DNA of 64,000 nt from Xenorhabdus griffiniae (GTDB lineage: Bacteria > Pseudomonadota > Gammaproteobacteria > Enterobacterales > Enterobacteriaceae): positions 4,434,001 to 4,498,000 of the forward strand of contig NZ_CP147737.1 of NCBI RefSeq assembly GCF_037265215.1, in the 5' to 3' direction. The position numbers and the translations under genes were made by a program. The notes below the pieces were generated by a model. It was not told the origin of the DNA. It did no database searches and saw only the letters and a program-made list of their open reading frames with translations. Below, piece after piece: positions 1 to 9,084 of this stretch (positions are counted from its first letter, which is position 1; every line of letters starts with the position of its first letter).

Positions 1-2
1 CG

Positions 3-2627
3 GAATCGGCGCTGGAGTATACAGAAATGCTAGCGGAGCAGAGTGGTGAAAAACTGCCAAAGTTTTTGCAGGAAGAACTCCAGCAAAACCGCCAATTGTC
101 GCAAATGCTCAACCAGCAAACCCAGAGAATGGAAGCCATTGGTTCAAAACAGCGCAAGGCCAACAGCGAAATTCTTTTTGTTCTCCAAACACTCAATACT
201 ATCCGTGAACAAGCACAATGGCTAAACGATTCCACTGCACTTGGTGAAACCTTGAGGGCGAGAGTCACCCATATTCCCGATATGTCAAAATCCCAGCAAA
301 TTGACAGAGATATTGTCGAATTGCGGGTCGAAAGACTGAAATATGAGGAAATGCTGGAACAGTTGCAACGGCCTCTTGAGCAAACATTGCCCTCATATCA
401 CACTCTGACGCCAGAGCAAAAAAAGGTCTATGAGTCACTTATCCGCACCAGGAAAGAGCTATTAAATTCCCTGCTATCAGGATATGACAATGAGATCCTG
501 GAACAGACACAATTCAAGGTCATCACCAACAAATTAAATGATGCCCTGAAAGAAGTTCAGGATGCTACCCACCGCTATCTGTTCTGGGTAGCCGATGTCA
601 ATCCTATATCGCTCAATTATCCATTGAAGGTGGTGCAAAATCTGACGCGTCTGTTATCTCTGGACACATTCTCTCAGTTGGGTGCCGCCATCCACAGCAT
701 GTTAACCAAACAAGATACTCTGCTCTATTTGCTGGGTACTTTATTACTGGTCATTTTTAGTGTTAGCTCACACCGCCAATATCATGCTTTTCTTGAGCGT
801 TCGAGTAATCGCATCGGGAAAGTGACACAAGATCATTTCTCTTTGACTATGCGCACCGTTTTTTGGTCTGTTGTCGCGGCATTACCGTTGCCAATGCTTT
901 GGTCAGCCATTGGTTATGGGTTACAAAATGCATGGCAGTATCCGATGGCTACCGCAATCGGTAACGGTGTCCGTGAAACCACCCCCGTTCTGTGGATCTT
1001 TATGCTCAGTGCGGCCTTTGCCCATCCCAATGGTTTATTTATCGCCCATTTTCGCTGGCCGGAAGAACGCATCAAGCGAGCAATGCGTTTCTATCGCCTT
1101 TCCATTTTCCTGATCGTGCCTCTGATGATGGCATTGATCACTTTTAATCATTACAAAGACCAGGATTTTATCGCAACCCTCGGCCGGCTATGTTTCATCA
1201 TGCTCTGTATCTCGCTGAGTTTAGTCACCAGTAGCTTAAAACGCGCTGGCATTCCACTCTATATGGACAAACATGGTTCAGGCGAAAATATTGTTAGCTC
1301 CGTTCTATGGTGGATACTGCTCTCGGCCCCAATCTTAGCGGCGCTCGCTTCAATCCTGGGTTATCTGCAAACCTCACAAGCGCTATTAGGTCGTCTGGAA
1401 ACCTCTGTCGCTATCTGGTTCTTCCTGCTGGTCATTTACCACATTGTACGTCGATGGATGCTAATCCAGCGACGTAAGATCGCTTTTGAGCGGGCAAAAC
1501 AACGCCGTGCAGAAATATTGGCCCAGCGTGCCAAAAGTGAAGAAGATTCTGGCAATATTAATAGCAGCGTAGAGGGATCAATCGAGATTGAAGAGCCAGT
1601 CATCGATTTGGATGCTATCAGTGCCCAGTCGTTAGGGTTGGTGCGCTCAATTCTGACAATGATAGCACTGGTTTCACTTATTCTATTGTGGTCTGAACTA
1701 CATTCAGCCTTTTCTTTCCTTGAAAATATTCGCCTTTGGGACGTGAGTACAACTATCAATGGCGTTGATAGCATTCAGCCAATTACTCTGGGTTCCGTAT
1801 TAATTGCAATCTTAGTTATTGTTATTACTACGCAACTCGTCCGTAACTTACCAGCCCTGCTGGAACTCGCCCTGTTACAACATTTAGTGCTGACACCGGG
1901 AACAGGTTATGCCATTACGACACTAACCAAATATAGCATTACCCTCATTGGTGGTTTGGTAGGTTTTTCTCTGGTGGGTATTGAATGGTCAAAAATACAA
2001 TGGCTAATTGCTGCAATGGGGGTTGGGCTTGGTTTTGGCTTACAGGAAATTTTCACCAATATTATTTCTGGTCTGATCATCTTATTTGAAAAACCGATCC
2101 GCATTGGTGATACCGTGACTATCCGTGGCCTGACAGGCAGCATCACGAAGATCAATACACGGGCAACAACCCTGTCTGACTGGGACAAAAAAGAGATTAT
2201 TGTTCCCAACAAGGCCTTTATTACAGAGCAATTTATCAACTGGTCACTGTCTGACACGATCACGCGTATCGTCCTGACAATCCCTGTGCCGGCTGATGTT
2301 GACTCAGCAAACGCCACCGACATATTGATGTCTGCCGCCAAAAGTTCACCCTTTATTCTCGATAACCCAATGCCAGAAGTGTATTTAGTGGATTTGCAAC
2401 AAGGCATTCAGATTTATGAACTACGAGCCTATGCTGCCGAGATGGGGCATCGTATGCCTGCCCGTCATGAAGTACATCAACATATTTTGCAGGAATTCCG
2501 CAAACATGATATCACCTTGCCATTCCCACCATTTCAGGCACGGGTTGATATTTTTGGACAAGAGATCCGCAGTGCTACAACTAACTTCACGGGCCGTAAT
2601 CCCCCACGCAGGCCGGGAGAACTGTAA
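3..2627 (+). CDS. mscM: Mechanosensitive channel MscM, 3' part (5' end outside window)
   Basis: This is a miniconductance mechanosensitive channel of the MscS family (YjeP/MscM), an inner-membrane valve that releases solutes on hypo-osmotic shock. The frame is open to the left window edge, so about 870 residues of a protein of roughly 1,100 are visible. Seen here: a long periplasmic coiled-coil-like region (about residues 1-200), several hydrophobic segments from about residue 230 onward, then the MscS core with a glycine-rich pore helix (AAMGVGLGFGLQEIFTNI) followed by the beta-domain start FEKPIRIGDTVTI. The C-terminus ends in a short Arg/Pro-rich tail. In E. coli mscM lies beside psd; here an accessory T6SS cluster follows, so local order differs. 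The family call is secure. Confidence 0.93.
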   Translation, partial: ESALEYTEMLAEQSGEKLPKFLQEELQQNRQLSQMLNQQTQRMEAIGSKQRKANSEILFVLQTLNTIREQAQWLNDSTALGETLRARVTHIPDMSKSQQIDRDIVELRVERLKYEEMLEQLQRPLEQTLPSYHTLTPEQKKVYESLIRTRKELLNSLLSGYDNEILEQTQFKVITNKLNDALKEVQDATHRYLFWVADVNPISLNYPLKVVQNLTRLLSLDTFSQLGAAIHSMLTKQDTLLYLLGTLLLVIFSVSSHRQYHAFLERSSNRIGKVTQDHFSLTMRTVFWSVVAALPLPMLWSAIGYGLQNAWQYPMATAIGNGVRETTPVLWIFMLSAAFAHPNGLFIAHFRWPEERIKRAMRFYRLSIFLIVPLMMALITFNHYKDQDFIATLGRLCFIMLCISLSLVTSSLKRAGIPLYMDKHGSGENIVSSVLWWILLSAPILAALASILGYLQTSQALLGRLETSVAIWFFLLVIYHIVRRWMLIQRRKIAFERAKQRRAEILAQRAKSEEDSGNINSSVEGSIEIEEPVIDLDAISAQSLGLVRSILTMIALVSLILLWSELHSAFSFLENIRLWDVSTTINGVDSIQPITLGSVLIAILVIVITTQLVRNLPALLELALLQHLVLTPGTGYAITTLTKYSITLIGGLVGFSLVGIEWSKIQWLIAAMGVGLGFGLQEIFTNIISGLIILFEKPIRIGDTVTIRGLTGSITKINTRATTLSDWDKKEIIVPNKAFITEQFINWSLSDTITRIVLTIPVPADVDSANATDILMSAAKSSPFILDNPMPEVYLVDLQQGIQIYELRAYAAEMGHRMPARHEVHQHILQEFRKHDITLPFPPFQARVDIFGQEIRSATTNFTGRNPPRRPGEL

Positions 2628-2984
2628 GCCTATAGTCAATTAACCACGTAACCAAACGCATACCTTTTCAACTTAGCGGATTACTGGCATTCACCCGCAG
2701 GCTATCCTGACAGGCGAGGGATCATTTTTGTAAAAAAAAGATATTAACGTCAGTCAGGAGGGTGTCAAACCGTTCACTATTCCTGCCAGCCTGATTTTTG
2801 CCTGAATTACCGTGCTTATTCCGATAATCCCCCGATATCCTGCCAAAACCAGCCAAAAATCGAATTTAATTCATTAATTAATTTGATTGATTAATGTGTG
2901 GAATAAATGTGCTTTTCTGTTCAATTACGCATTTTATCTCGCTGGCATTCAGCGTAATACCAAAATCCAATTGATAAAACATAA
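2628..2984. other. Intergenic region downstream of mscM
   Basis: About 360 bases without a convincing gene. The right half is AT-rich with an iterated ATTAATT/TTGATT pattern near 2865-2895. I see no clear intrinsic terminator. The DUF4123 remnant begins to be readable at 2985, so this may be the edge of a deletion that removed the 5' part of the T6SS cluster. Confidence 0.5.
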
Positions 2985-3539
2985 GTCAAATTCAATGAAA
3001 AACGAAAAGGAATCGCTTTATCTAAAAGAGCGCGCTTACCGTGGTCATTTCAATTAGAGCACTGGCGGTTGCATCAACAGGTGTTGCTGCGGGGTCAGGT
3101 TGTGGTGTTGCGGCTGATGGATAACCGTATTTTCACACCATTACTGCCCGCTTTAAAACCGGGAGACTGGCGTGAACTGTTAACACCGGTTAATGAGCTG
3201 ATGCTCGATACACCTGACCCGATTTGCTATTACCGACCAGAAAATTGCCCTCAGAAACTGAACACAAATTTATTTATGTTGGGTGATCATCTGATTGATG
3301 CCCGTTACTCAACTGATACGACGCTCAAGAATCTAGCTTACGCATTAAGTTGTCAGCTTTGGGAAGAAGCTCCTGAATTGGCATTGAAACTGGATGAACC
3401 GGCGGGGCAATTGCAGCACAGCCTTGTCGCTTGGTTGAAACAGGCGAGAGAGGAAAGCAGTAAACTGGACAAGTTAACCCTTGAGTACTTTCTGACTGAT
3501 AGTCAAAAAGTTGCTCTTAACGAGCGTATTGACGGATAA
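2985..3539 (+). pseudogene. DUF4123 T6SS adaptor/chaperone, 5'-truncated remnant
   Basis: The readable protein resembles the C-terminal half of DUF4123 proteins, which act as chaperones loading effectors on VgrG or PAAR tips. The segment around HQQVLLRGQVVVLRLMDNRI matches the family's typical strand followed by a Phe/Arg-rich 'D-x-R' loop. The frame is open from 2985, but no ATG occurs before this segment. The only available start is a TTG at 3069, inside the domain, and the usual N-terminal 100 or so residues are absent. It sits 22 bases before the effector remnant, the usual DUF4123-effector arrangement. Truncation is inferred from length; an alternative is an unusually short active protein from the TTG. 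Confidence 0.6.
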
Positions 3540-4093
3540 ATAGAACATAAGGAAAAGAAGAATGAAGTCGTTAGATCCGACAAATTGCATTGATTGTCAA
3601 AAAATACTGAAACACTGGATTGAATTTCAACTCGTTGATGAACAGGGTGAACCATTAACGGGTATGCCTTATAAGCTGGCAAGTCGCGGAAACAAAAATA
3701 TTGTGCGAACGGGTACCACGGCTGGTAATGGAATGTTACGTGAAGAAGACCTTCCTCCAATGCCTGTTATCTTATCTATATCAGCACAACCACTGGCGGA
3801 TGAAATTGTCAAACGAACTCCTCGAACAAAGACAGGAGAAGTCAACTCTCATATTAAATCAACGGCTTTAATGGATGGATATGAATATCAATACATCACA
3901 TTGGGAATGCTCAGTGATGGCTATCCTAAAATTAAAGGGTGGGAAGAGCAGAAATTAAGAGACTCAGAACATTTCCAAGGTTCGACATTACAGGGATTGT
4001 CAACCCATCCACTCAATCGACGATATGTATTGGAAATGCGAACTATACAAATGATTGAAAGTGAATGTGCCTGTAATCGTGATATTACGCTAG

Positions 4094-4971
4094 GGCGTGT
4101 TGACGTTTCGTGGAGGGAAGTTTGAACAGCATGATGATCTGGTATCATTGTCTTCGCGAAAAAACCATTACCCCAGCTCATCATGCCAAGAACAATGTTA
4201 TCAAAATCTTTATGGAATACGCTAGCTGTATTAATGCAACAACATGGATGTATTTACCACAAAGACGCGCATTACCTGACTTTCGAAGGGATCCTTTATC
4301 GAATGAGAACGGGATGTCCGTGGCGGGATTTACCCGATGAATTTGGCAAATGGAATACGCTTTTTAAGCGCTTTAACGCCTGGTCAAAGAAAGGTGTTTT
4401 TGAATTATTATTCAAATTGTTATCTGAAAATACAGACACCGAATGGTTATTCATTGATGGGAGTATTATCCGCGCTCATCAACATAGCTCAGGGGCAGCT
4501 TCAACAGAAGATGAAGCCATCGGTAAAAGTCGAGGTGGACGTTCGACTAAAATTCATTTGGCCGTAGACAGTTATGGTTTGCCTGTCCATTTTGAGCTGT
4601 CAGGGGGTCAAACGCACGACATTGTACATGCAGAAAGTTTGGTCACCCATTCACCCGCATCCGATTTTGTGATCGCGGATAAAGGTTACGATAGCGGTAC
4701 TTTCAGAGATTTCGTTGAAAAACAAGGTTCAAAAACGGTCATTCCCTATCGAAAAAATAGCCGAAAACCCGATAAAAGTATTGATGAAGTTTTATACTGT
4801 TATCGGCATTTGGTCGAAAATGCGTTTGCCAGAATAAAACATTTTCGAGCTATTGCGACAAGATACGATAAATTGGCGCGAAATTACGCCAGTATGTTGG
4901 CACTGGCGTTTGTCATTATATGGTTACCGATGTGGGTTGAGTAAATGGTGAACTCAAAACGTCAACAGCCC
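4094..4971 (+). mobile_element. IS5-family insertion sequence (IS427-like), 878 bp
   Basis: Complete element. The ends are imperfect inverted repeats: GGCGTGTTGACG at 4094-4105, matched by the reverse complement of the right end, GGGCTGTTGACG. CTAG directly flanks both ends (4090-4093 and 4972-4975), consistent with a 4-bp target duplication typical of this group. It carries one transposase gene in the same orientation as the interrupted effector gene. The boundaries are read from sequence; the family name rests on the transposase. Confidence 0.85.
4183..4944 (+). CDS. IS5-family transposase
   Basis: DDE transposase of 253 residues that moves the surrounding element. The N-terminal part has the IS5-type helix region (YRMRTGCPWRDLPDEFGKW). 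The first catalytic Asp is in FIDGSIIRAHQHSSGA, the second in IADKGYDSGTF, and the Glu is in YRHLVENAFARIKHFRAIAT. Many IS427-group elements split the transposase into two frames; here a single uninterrupted frame covers all motifs. It ends 27 bases before the right end of the element. The gene looks intact, so the element may still be mobile. Confidence 0.88.
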   Translation: MPRTMLSKSLWNTLAVLMQQHGCIYHKDAHYLTFEGILYRMRTGCPWRDLPDEFGKWNTLFKRFNAWSKKGVFELLFKLLSENTDTEWLFIDGSIIRAHQHSSGAASTEDEAIGKSRGGRSTKIHLAVDSYGLPVHFELSGGQTHDIVHAESLVTHSPASDFVIADKGYDSGTFRDFVEKQGSKTVIPYRKNSRKPDKSIDEVLYCYRHLVENAFARIKHFRAIATRYDKLARNYASMLALAFVIIWLPMWVE

Positions 4972-5177
4972 CTAGAGTCTTCCCAAAATAATCGTTCTGA
5001 TTCGTTGGGGATGATATAGTCTAAATATACCCATTTTTCAGCATATTGGAATAATGTAAAAACAAAAAATAATAAAACCAAAGGTGATATTTATCCGGCA
5101 GAAATTGCTTATGCGAACCGTCCTAATCGTGATTAGCACAGAACTATTTTTGATAACAATGGTAAGGACATCTCAAA

Positions 5178-5949
5178 ATGAGAAAAAAAGCATTAATTTT
5201 ATTGATTACAATAGAGCATATTCTACTGATATTAGGTGAACTTTCTTATATATACATTAATGGACTTGCTAAAGCGTTTGGGTACTCAGAAAATCGTGTT
5301 GTAAATTACAAGCCAATTGTGCGTCACAGTGAATCACTACCATATCAAAGGTGGGAGTTTAATTTCATTACACCGAAATATTTTTACGCCAGTATCAGTT
5401 TTGTTCAATTTTGGGATGAAGATAACTATGTTGTGCAAAAGTTTGTGCCTGATGGCGTAGATTCAGATTTTCGTAGTATAGATAGGTGGGATAAAAAAGC
5501 AGGAGGCATAGGTTGTGCAGTTAAAAATTATGGTGAGGCCTTACCTCAGTCATTATTAGTTTGCTGGGATTCGGTGACTGATAAAAAAACCTATCAGACA
5601 AAATTTATTTTTACACCAGATGTCCGAAAATTGATGAGAAAGCCGTCTGCCGGGCACTCAGTTAAAAATCATGTATTCTATCGAGATACCTTATTTATTG
5701 GTCTAGATCCTGGTGGTATTGCTAAGGCTTGGTTACGGGGTTATGATAAAAACGATGGCAATAATGTTTTTGGTTGCTATAGGGGAGTCAGTTTCTGGCG
5801 ATGAAATGACTGTATGCCAGAATAAGACAAAACACCCAGATGGGTATGGTGAATATTCTGAGGAGATAAAATCCTTTATCAAAGGGAAAAATCCCCCTAT
5901 GGTAAGTGGTAAAGCAATTATCTTGAATTCATCTGCATTTAATTTCTGA
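5178..5949 (+). pseudogene. DUF2931-like protein, probably frameshifted near its 3' end
   Basis: The first frame (5178-5804, 208 residues) begins with a hydrophobic segment and contains ITPKYFYASISFVQFWDEDN, which resembles the 'PKYYP...' core of DUF2931 proteins. These are usually small lipoproteins found beside T6SS tip genes and suspected to act as immunity or accessory factors. No lipobox cysteine is visible in the N-terminal segment. The frame ends early at 5804, while the +1 frame carries protein-like sequence (GDEMTVCQNKTKHPDGYGEY) to a stop at 5947-5949, 28 bases before the PAAR gene. I infer a frameshift between about 5745 and 5790; a run of five A lies in that stretch. The alternative is a natural stop at 5804. 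Confidence 0.5.
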
Positions 5950-5977
5950 TAACCAACGTCTTAGGCAAAGAAAATAT

Positions 5978-6241
5978 ATGACAAACAAAGCCGTTATTTT
6001 ATTAAACGACACAACCGATCACGGTGGTAAAGTCATTACTGCTGTGGGTGGTTATATTTACAAAGGTATTCCCGTTGCCGGAGAAACGGATTTAGTCGAA
6101 TGTCCTAAATGCGAGGGAGTTTTTCCTATTGTCGAAGGCAGTGAGAATTTAAAGAATAATGGGAAAGCTATTGCAGTAGAAGGGATGCACACAGCGTGTG
6201 GTGCTAAATTGATTGCCAGCCAGAAAGAGTTTCTCGCCTGA
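5978..6241 (+). CDS. PAAR-domain T6SS spike-tip protein
   Basis: A small protein of 87 residues that fits a stand-alone PAAR tip, which sharpens the VgrG spike and can carry effectors. Visible signs are the early DTTDHGGKV segment, a central ECPKCEG pair of cysteines, and the C-terminal repeat-like IAVEGMHTACGAKLIA ending with the typical Cys-Gly turn. It lies 28 bases after the DUF2931-like region and closes the cluster. The reading frame is complete and undamaged, so it may still serve a T6SS encoded elsewhere; no T6SS structural genes except hcp are in this window. Confidence 0.85.
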   Translation: MTNKAVILLNDTTDHGGKVITAVGGYIYKGIPVAGETDLVECPKCEGVFPIVEGSENLKNNGKAIAVEGMHTACGAKLIASQKEFLA

Positions 6242-6276
6242 CAAACCACACTGACGCACTATGTTTGTCTTCTCCG

Positions 6277-6313
6277 AGTTACCGGACTAAACATTAATCC
6301 GGTAACTTTCTTT
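6277..6313 (+). terminator. Hairpin terminator after the PAAR gene
   Basis: A perfect 10-bp stem AGTTACCGGA / TCCGGTAACT (6277-6286 and 6298-6307) with an 11-base loop, followed by TTCTTT. It sits 36 bases after the PAAR stop codon and probably ends that transcript. Confidence 0.7.
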
Positions 6314-6656
6314 GAAAAGTATTTGGATGGAAGAAATTTATTCTTCTGGCAGGTTATTTCTTACCAACTTCGATTTGTCGTGCGTTTAGTTTCATTATTA
6401 AGAACATCCTACTAATCGAATAGTAAGAATCGAGCGGTAAGTGTCCCAGATTATGTTCCTCACTGCATATTGATTTCAATAGCCGAAATTAGACGTAAAA
6501 ATAATGAACAGTGCTGATTTTACTAAATTTTATAAAAAAAATTTTACTTAGCTAGATTTCACTGGAAGTTGAAATAGGAGGGACCGTGCTCCCAACTTCC
6601 AGAAGAAAAATTTCCTTTTAATTAGCTCAAAACAACTACGATGAAATCAAATAACA
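6314..6656. other. Intergenic region between PAAR gene and AhpD-like gene
   Basis: The two flanking genes converge here. The stretch is AT-rich, and I see no gene-like frame, tRNA or copy of the dispersed hairpin repeats. Confidence 0.5.
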
Positions 6657-7088
6657 TTAATGACGCATACCGATTGCTAATCGATTCATCCCATTCATAA
6701 GCGCAATCGCAAAGGTCAAATCAGAAATTTCCTGATCCGTGAAGTGATCTTTCAAGGGTAAATAAGCATTATCATCTGCATGTGTCGTTACAACGTGAGT
6801 CAGCGCTTCGGCCCACTCCAACGCCGCTTTTTCACGGGGAGTAAACTGACTACTCACTCGCCATCCGGCTAATTCAGCTAACCGACGTTCTGTCTCTTTA
6901 TTTTCGCGCAAAACTTGAGAGTGTTTATTTAAGCAGAAAGAACAACCATTGATTTGAGATACTCGCAAATAGATCAATTCAACCAATTGCAAACCCAGCG
7001 GACTATTTTCCAGACCTTCTTTTACAGAACGAAAACCTTGAAGTAACTCTGGAGATAAGTTGTAGTAAGCAAGGCGTAATTTACTCAT
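6657..7088 (-). CDS. Carboxymuconolactone decarboxylase (AhpD-like) family protein
   Basis: A 143-residue all-helical AhpD-like protein. The family motif is complete: ...INGCSFCLNKHS, where the Cys-x-x-Cys and the following His form the redox/peroxidase centre in AhpD relatives. The flanking helix EKAALEWAEALT is also typical. Members either act as thiol peroxidase partners or are uncharacterised; which one applies cannot be told from sequence. It stands alone on the minus strand with no partner peroxidase visible. The upstream 5' region is AT-rich. Nothing suggests damage. Confidence 0.85.
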   Translation of the reverse strand: MSKLRLAYYNLSPELLQGFRSVKEGLENSPLGLQLVELIYLRVSQINGCSFCLNKHSQVLRENKETERRLAELAGWRVSSQFTPREKAALEWAEALTHVVTTHADDNAYLPLKDHFTDQEISDLTFAIALMNGMNRLAIGMRH

Positions 7089-7402
7089 AAATAATATTCC
7101 TTATATTAATATCTCAAGGGACTATATTAAAAATGATTACGTTAAGCAAAGGAAGGGATTATTTTTTATAATAACCATTTCATTTAAATTAAAAAAGTAT
7201 AAAAGAAGCCTTAATTCAAACTCATATAATTCACCATGCTAATTATTCAATTAGACAATTAATAAAAAATGCCACTAAAGGAATAAGTGGCATTTTTTAT
7301 TACGTGGTAAACTAAATAATTAATTTCTCTACACTATAAATATTGCAATTTACTGATTTATAGATAATAAACTAGAAATTTTTAGAGATATATTTTTCGA
7401 TG
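7089..7402. other. Intergenic region between DUF805 gene and AhpD-like gene
   Basis: AT-rich stretch. It contains the terminator of the DUF805 gene at 7264-7298 and presumably the promoter of the AhpD-like gene nearer 7100. No further gene is seen. Confidence 0.5.
7264..7298 (-). terminator. Intrinsic terminator of the DUF805 gene
   Basis: A perfect 13-bp arm pair AAAAAATGCCACT / AGTGGCATTTTTT (7264-7276 and 7286-7298) with a 9-base loop. Because the arms begin with A6 and end with T6 it can work in both directions. It lies about 105 bases past the DUF805 stop. Confidence 0.85.
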
Positions 7403-7756
7403 TTAACACTTTCTTCTTGGATCAGCACCATACTCATTATCACCCTGAGTACCTTCCAGCAGAGTAAATACGAATAAAACAATGCTGGCCACGGGAACAA
7501 AAGCCAATAAAAACCACCATCCAGAACGGTTAATATCGTGCAGTCGGCGTATTGTTACAGCAAGACTTGGAATAAAAGTAACAATGATATAAATCACTAA
7601 TAATGCAAAACCAGCAGTATCATTAATTGCTGAACCCAATATTATAAGGGCCAGGAATACAATAATGTTAAACAAATGGAACATCCAATATTCTTTACGA
7701 CGGGCACGGCCAGAGAATTCAGCATAATTTTTCAAAACACTAAGATACCAATTCAT
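7403..7756 (-). CDS. DUF805 family inner-membrane protein (YhaH-like)
   Basis: A 117-residue membrane protein with the DUF805 signature FSGRARRKEYWMFHLF near the N-terminus, three to four hydrophobic segments, and the conserved RRLHDINRSGWW loop in the middle. The C-terminus ends with GTQGDNEYGADPR, the family's usual tail. The biochemical function of DUF805 proteins is not established. It is a single-gene unit on the minus strand with a strong terminator downstream. Confidence 0.9.
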   Translation of the reverse strand: MNWYLSVLKNYAEFSGRARRKEYWMFHLFNIIVFLALIILGSAINDTAGFALLVIYIIVTFIPSLAVTIRRLHDINRSGWWFLLAFVPVASIVLFVFTLLEGTQGDNEYGADPRRKC

Positions 7757-8014
7757 AATATCACTTTATTGAAATCAAATTATATAATAGAAAAGCAGGC
7801 AAACTATAAAGGATGATGGATTCTATACTTAACTATCTTTTAATGTCCATAGTCAATTACTAGTTGATAAATATTTCCTTATTCATGCTATTATTAGATA
7901 GTGATTTAAAAAAACCTTAAAAAAGTAAAATTAGAAACAGGAACCATATAAATATCTTTAATCCATATCAAAGTTACGCATAAATTTATCAGAAAAATAA
8001 GACTAATTATTTTA

Positions 8015-9025
8015 CTATAAACTAAGCTTACACCCACAAGATTCACCAATTTGTAATTCAAATTCAAATTCACGCTCTTGGGCGGTTCCATTCCATGTTC
8101 TTAATATTTCAATAGCCGTTTTAGCCATTTTGTCAATGGGCTGACGCACCGCCGTTAAAGAAGGCACATTAAATTGTGATTGCAGGGTGGCATTAAAACA
8201 AACTAATGCAATATCATCGGGAACGGCTAGCCCATTTTCAGCCAACGCACGTAAGCAACCAAACGCCTGTAATTCATTAGTTGCAAACAGCGCTCGAGGA
8301 TGTTTTCCTTTTAACATTTGCAAGGTCGCTTCATAACCGCCCTGACGAGTATATTCCGTAGGAAAAATCCATTCATCACGTACCGCCAAATTTGCCTGTT
8401 TTAAAGCATCACTCCACCCTGATAGCCGATCTTGGGTATTTAACATATCAAGAGGGCCACAAATAACGGCGATATCACGATAACCATGCTGGATCAGATG
8501 TTGGGTCACTTTGAATGCTGCAATCCTCTCATTGACACGAATTGCACTGACATTTGCACCTGCATTAACCCAATCCAACATAACACAAGGCGTACCACTG
8601 GCCTGAATAAGGTCAATATAAGGATGTCGATCAACGCTGGTATACAACAGACCATCAATCTGACGGTTTAATAAATTATTCAATAGCTCTCTTTCACGAC
8701 TACGATTATCCCCCGAATCCCCAGGTAACAATACTTGCCCATGTTTGAAAGCTTCCTGCTGCAAAGCATGAGCAACAGAAGAAAGAAAAGGATTAGCGAT
8801 GTTTGGCAAGATAAGCCCATAAGAGTGAGTCGTGCCAGAAACTAAAGCCCTCGCAATATTATTGGGCCGATATCCTGTTTTTTGGATAGCATTCAATACA
8901 CGTTGACGAGTCGCTTCTGCAACAGGCCTTGGACCACCATTAATCACATAACTGACAACGGCTACCGAGGTTCCAGCTTCTCTTGCCACATCACTACGTG
9001 TCACTCTTTTCAGATGTGAATTCAT
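8015..9025 (-). CDS. LacI-family transcriptional regulator
   Basis: A LacI/GalR-type repressor: N-terminal helix-turn-helix (VTRSDVAREAGTSVAVVSYV) with hinge helix (YRPNNIARAL), then a periplasmic-binding-protein-like sensor domain. An earlier GTG at 9043 is in frame, but the ATG at 9025 places the HTH at the normal distance from the N-terminus; neither has a strong SD, so the start is uncertain. It lies 59 bases downstream of the MHS transporter gene on the same strand and is likely co-transcribed with it, so transporter and regulator probably respond to the same unknown ligand. The C-terminal GESCGCKLSL is an unusual cysteine-containing tail. Confidence 0.9.
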   Translation of the reverse strand: MNSHLKRVTRSDVAREAGTSVAVVSYVINGGPRPVAEATRQRVLNAIQKTGYRPNNIARALVSGTTHSYGLILPNIANPFLSSVAHALQQEAFKHGQVLLPGDSGDNRSRERELLNNLLNRQIDGLLYTSVDRHPYIDLIQASGTPCVMLDWVNAGANVSAIRVNERIAAFKVTQHLIQHGYRDIAVICGPLDMLNTQDRLSGWSDALKQANLAVRDEWIFPTEYTRQGGYEATLQMLKGKHPRALFATNELQAFGCLRALAENGLAVPDDIALVCFNATLQSQFNVPSLTAVRQPIDKMAKTAIEILRTWNGTAQEREFEFELQIGESCGCKLSL

Positions 9026-9084
9026 GATATTCGTGTATTCCACTGTTTAAAGATATAAGGCTAATAACCAGAACAGACAAGCTC

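Larger units (their letters stand above)
3562..5136 (+). pseudogene. T6SS effector N-terminal region, interrupted by an IS5-family element
   Basis: The start HWIEFQLVDEQGEPLTGMPY is the typical beginning of T6SS effectors that ride with DUF4123 chaperones (a small beta-domain followed by a variable toxin). SD-like AAGGAAAAG precedes the ATG. The frame is native up to about 4093 (residue 177), where an insertion sequence supplies a false end. Joining 4093 to 4976 restores the same frame through LESSQNNRSDSLGMI to an in-frame TAG at 5017-5019. Beyond it the same frame stays open to a stop at 5134-5136, with protein-like sequence such as YTHFSAYWNNVK. So the gene carries two lesions. No catalytic motif is recognisable in the remaining part, so the toxin activity is unknown. 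Confidence 0.65.

Noticed and set aside
1907..2407. Long minus-strand open frames inside mscM
   Set aside because: They lie entirely opposite the coding strand of a well-conserved gene and show no domain features.
7906..8091. Short minus-strand frame overlapping the LacI gene 3' end
   Set aside because: Overlaps the regulator out of frame and is AT-driven; no start signal.
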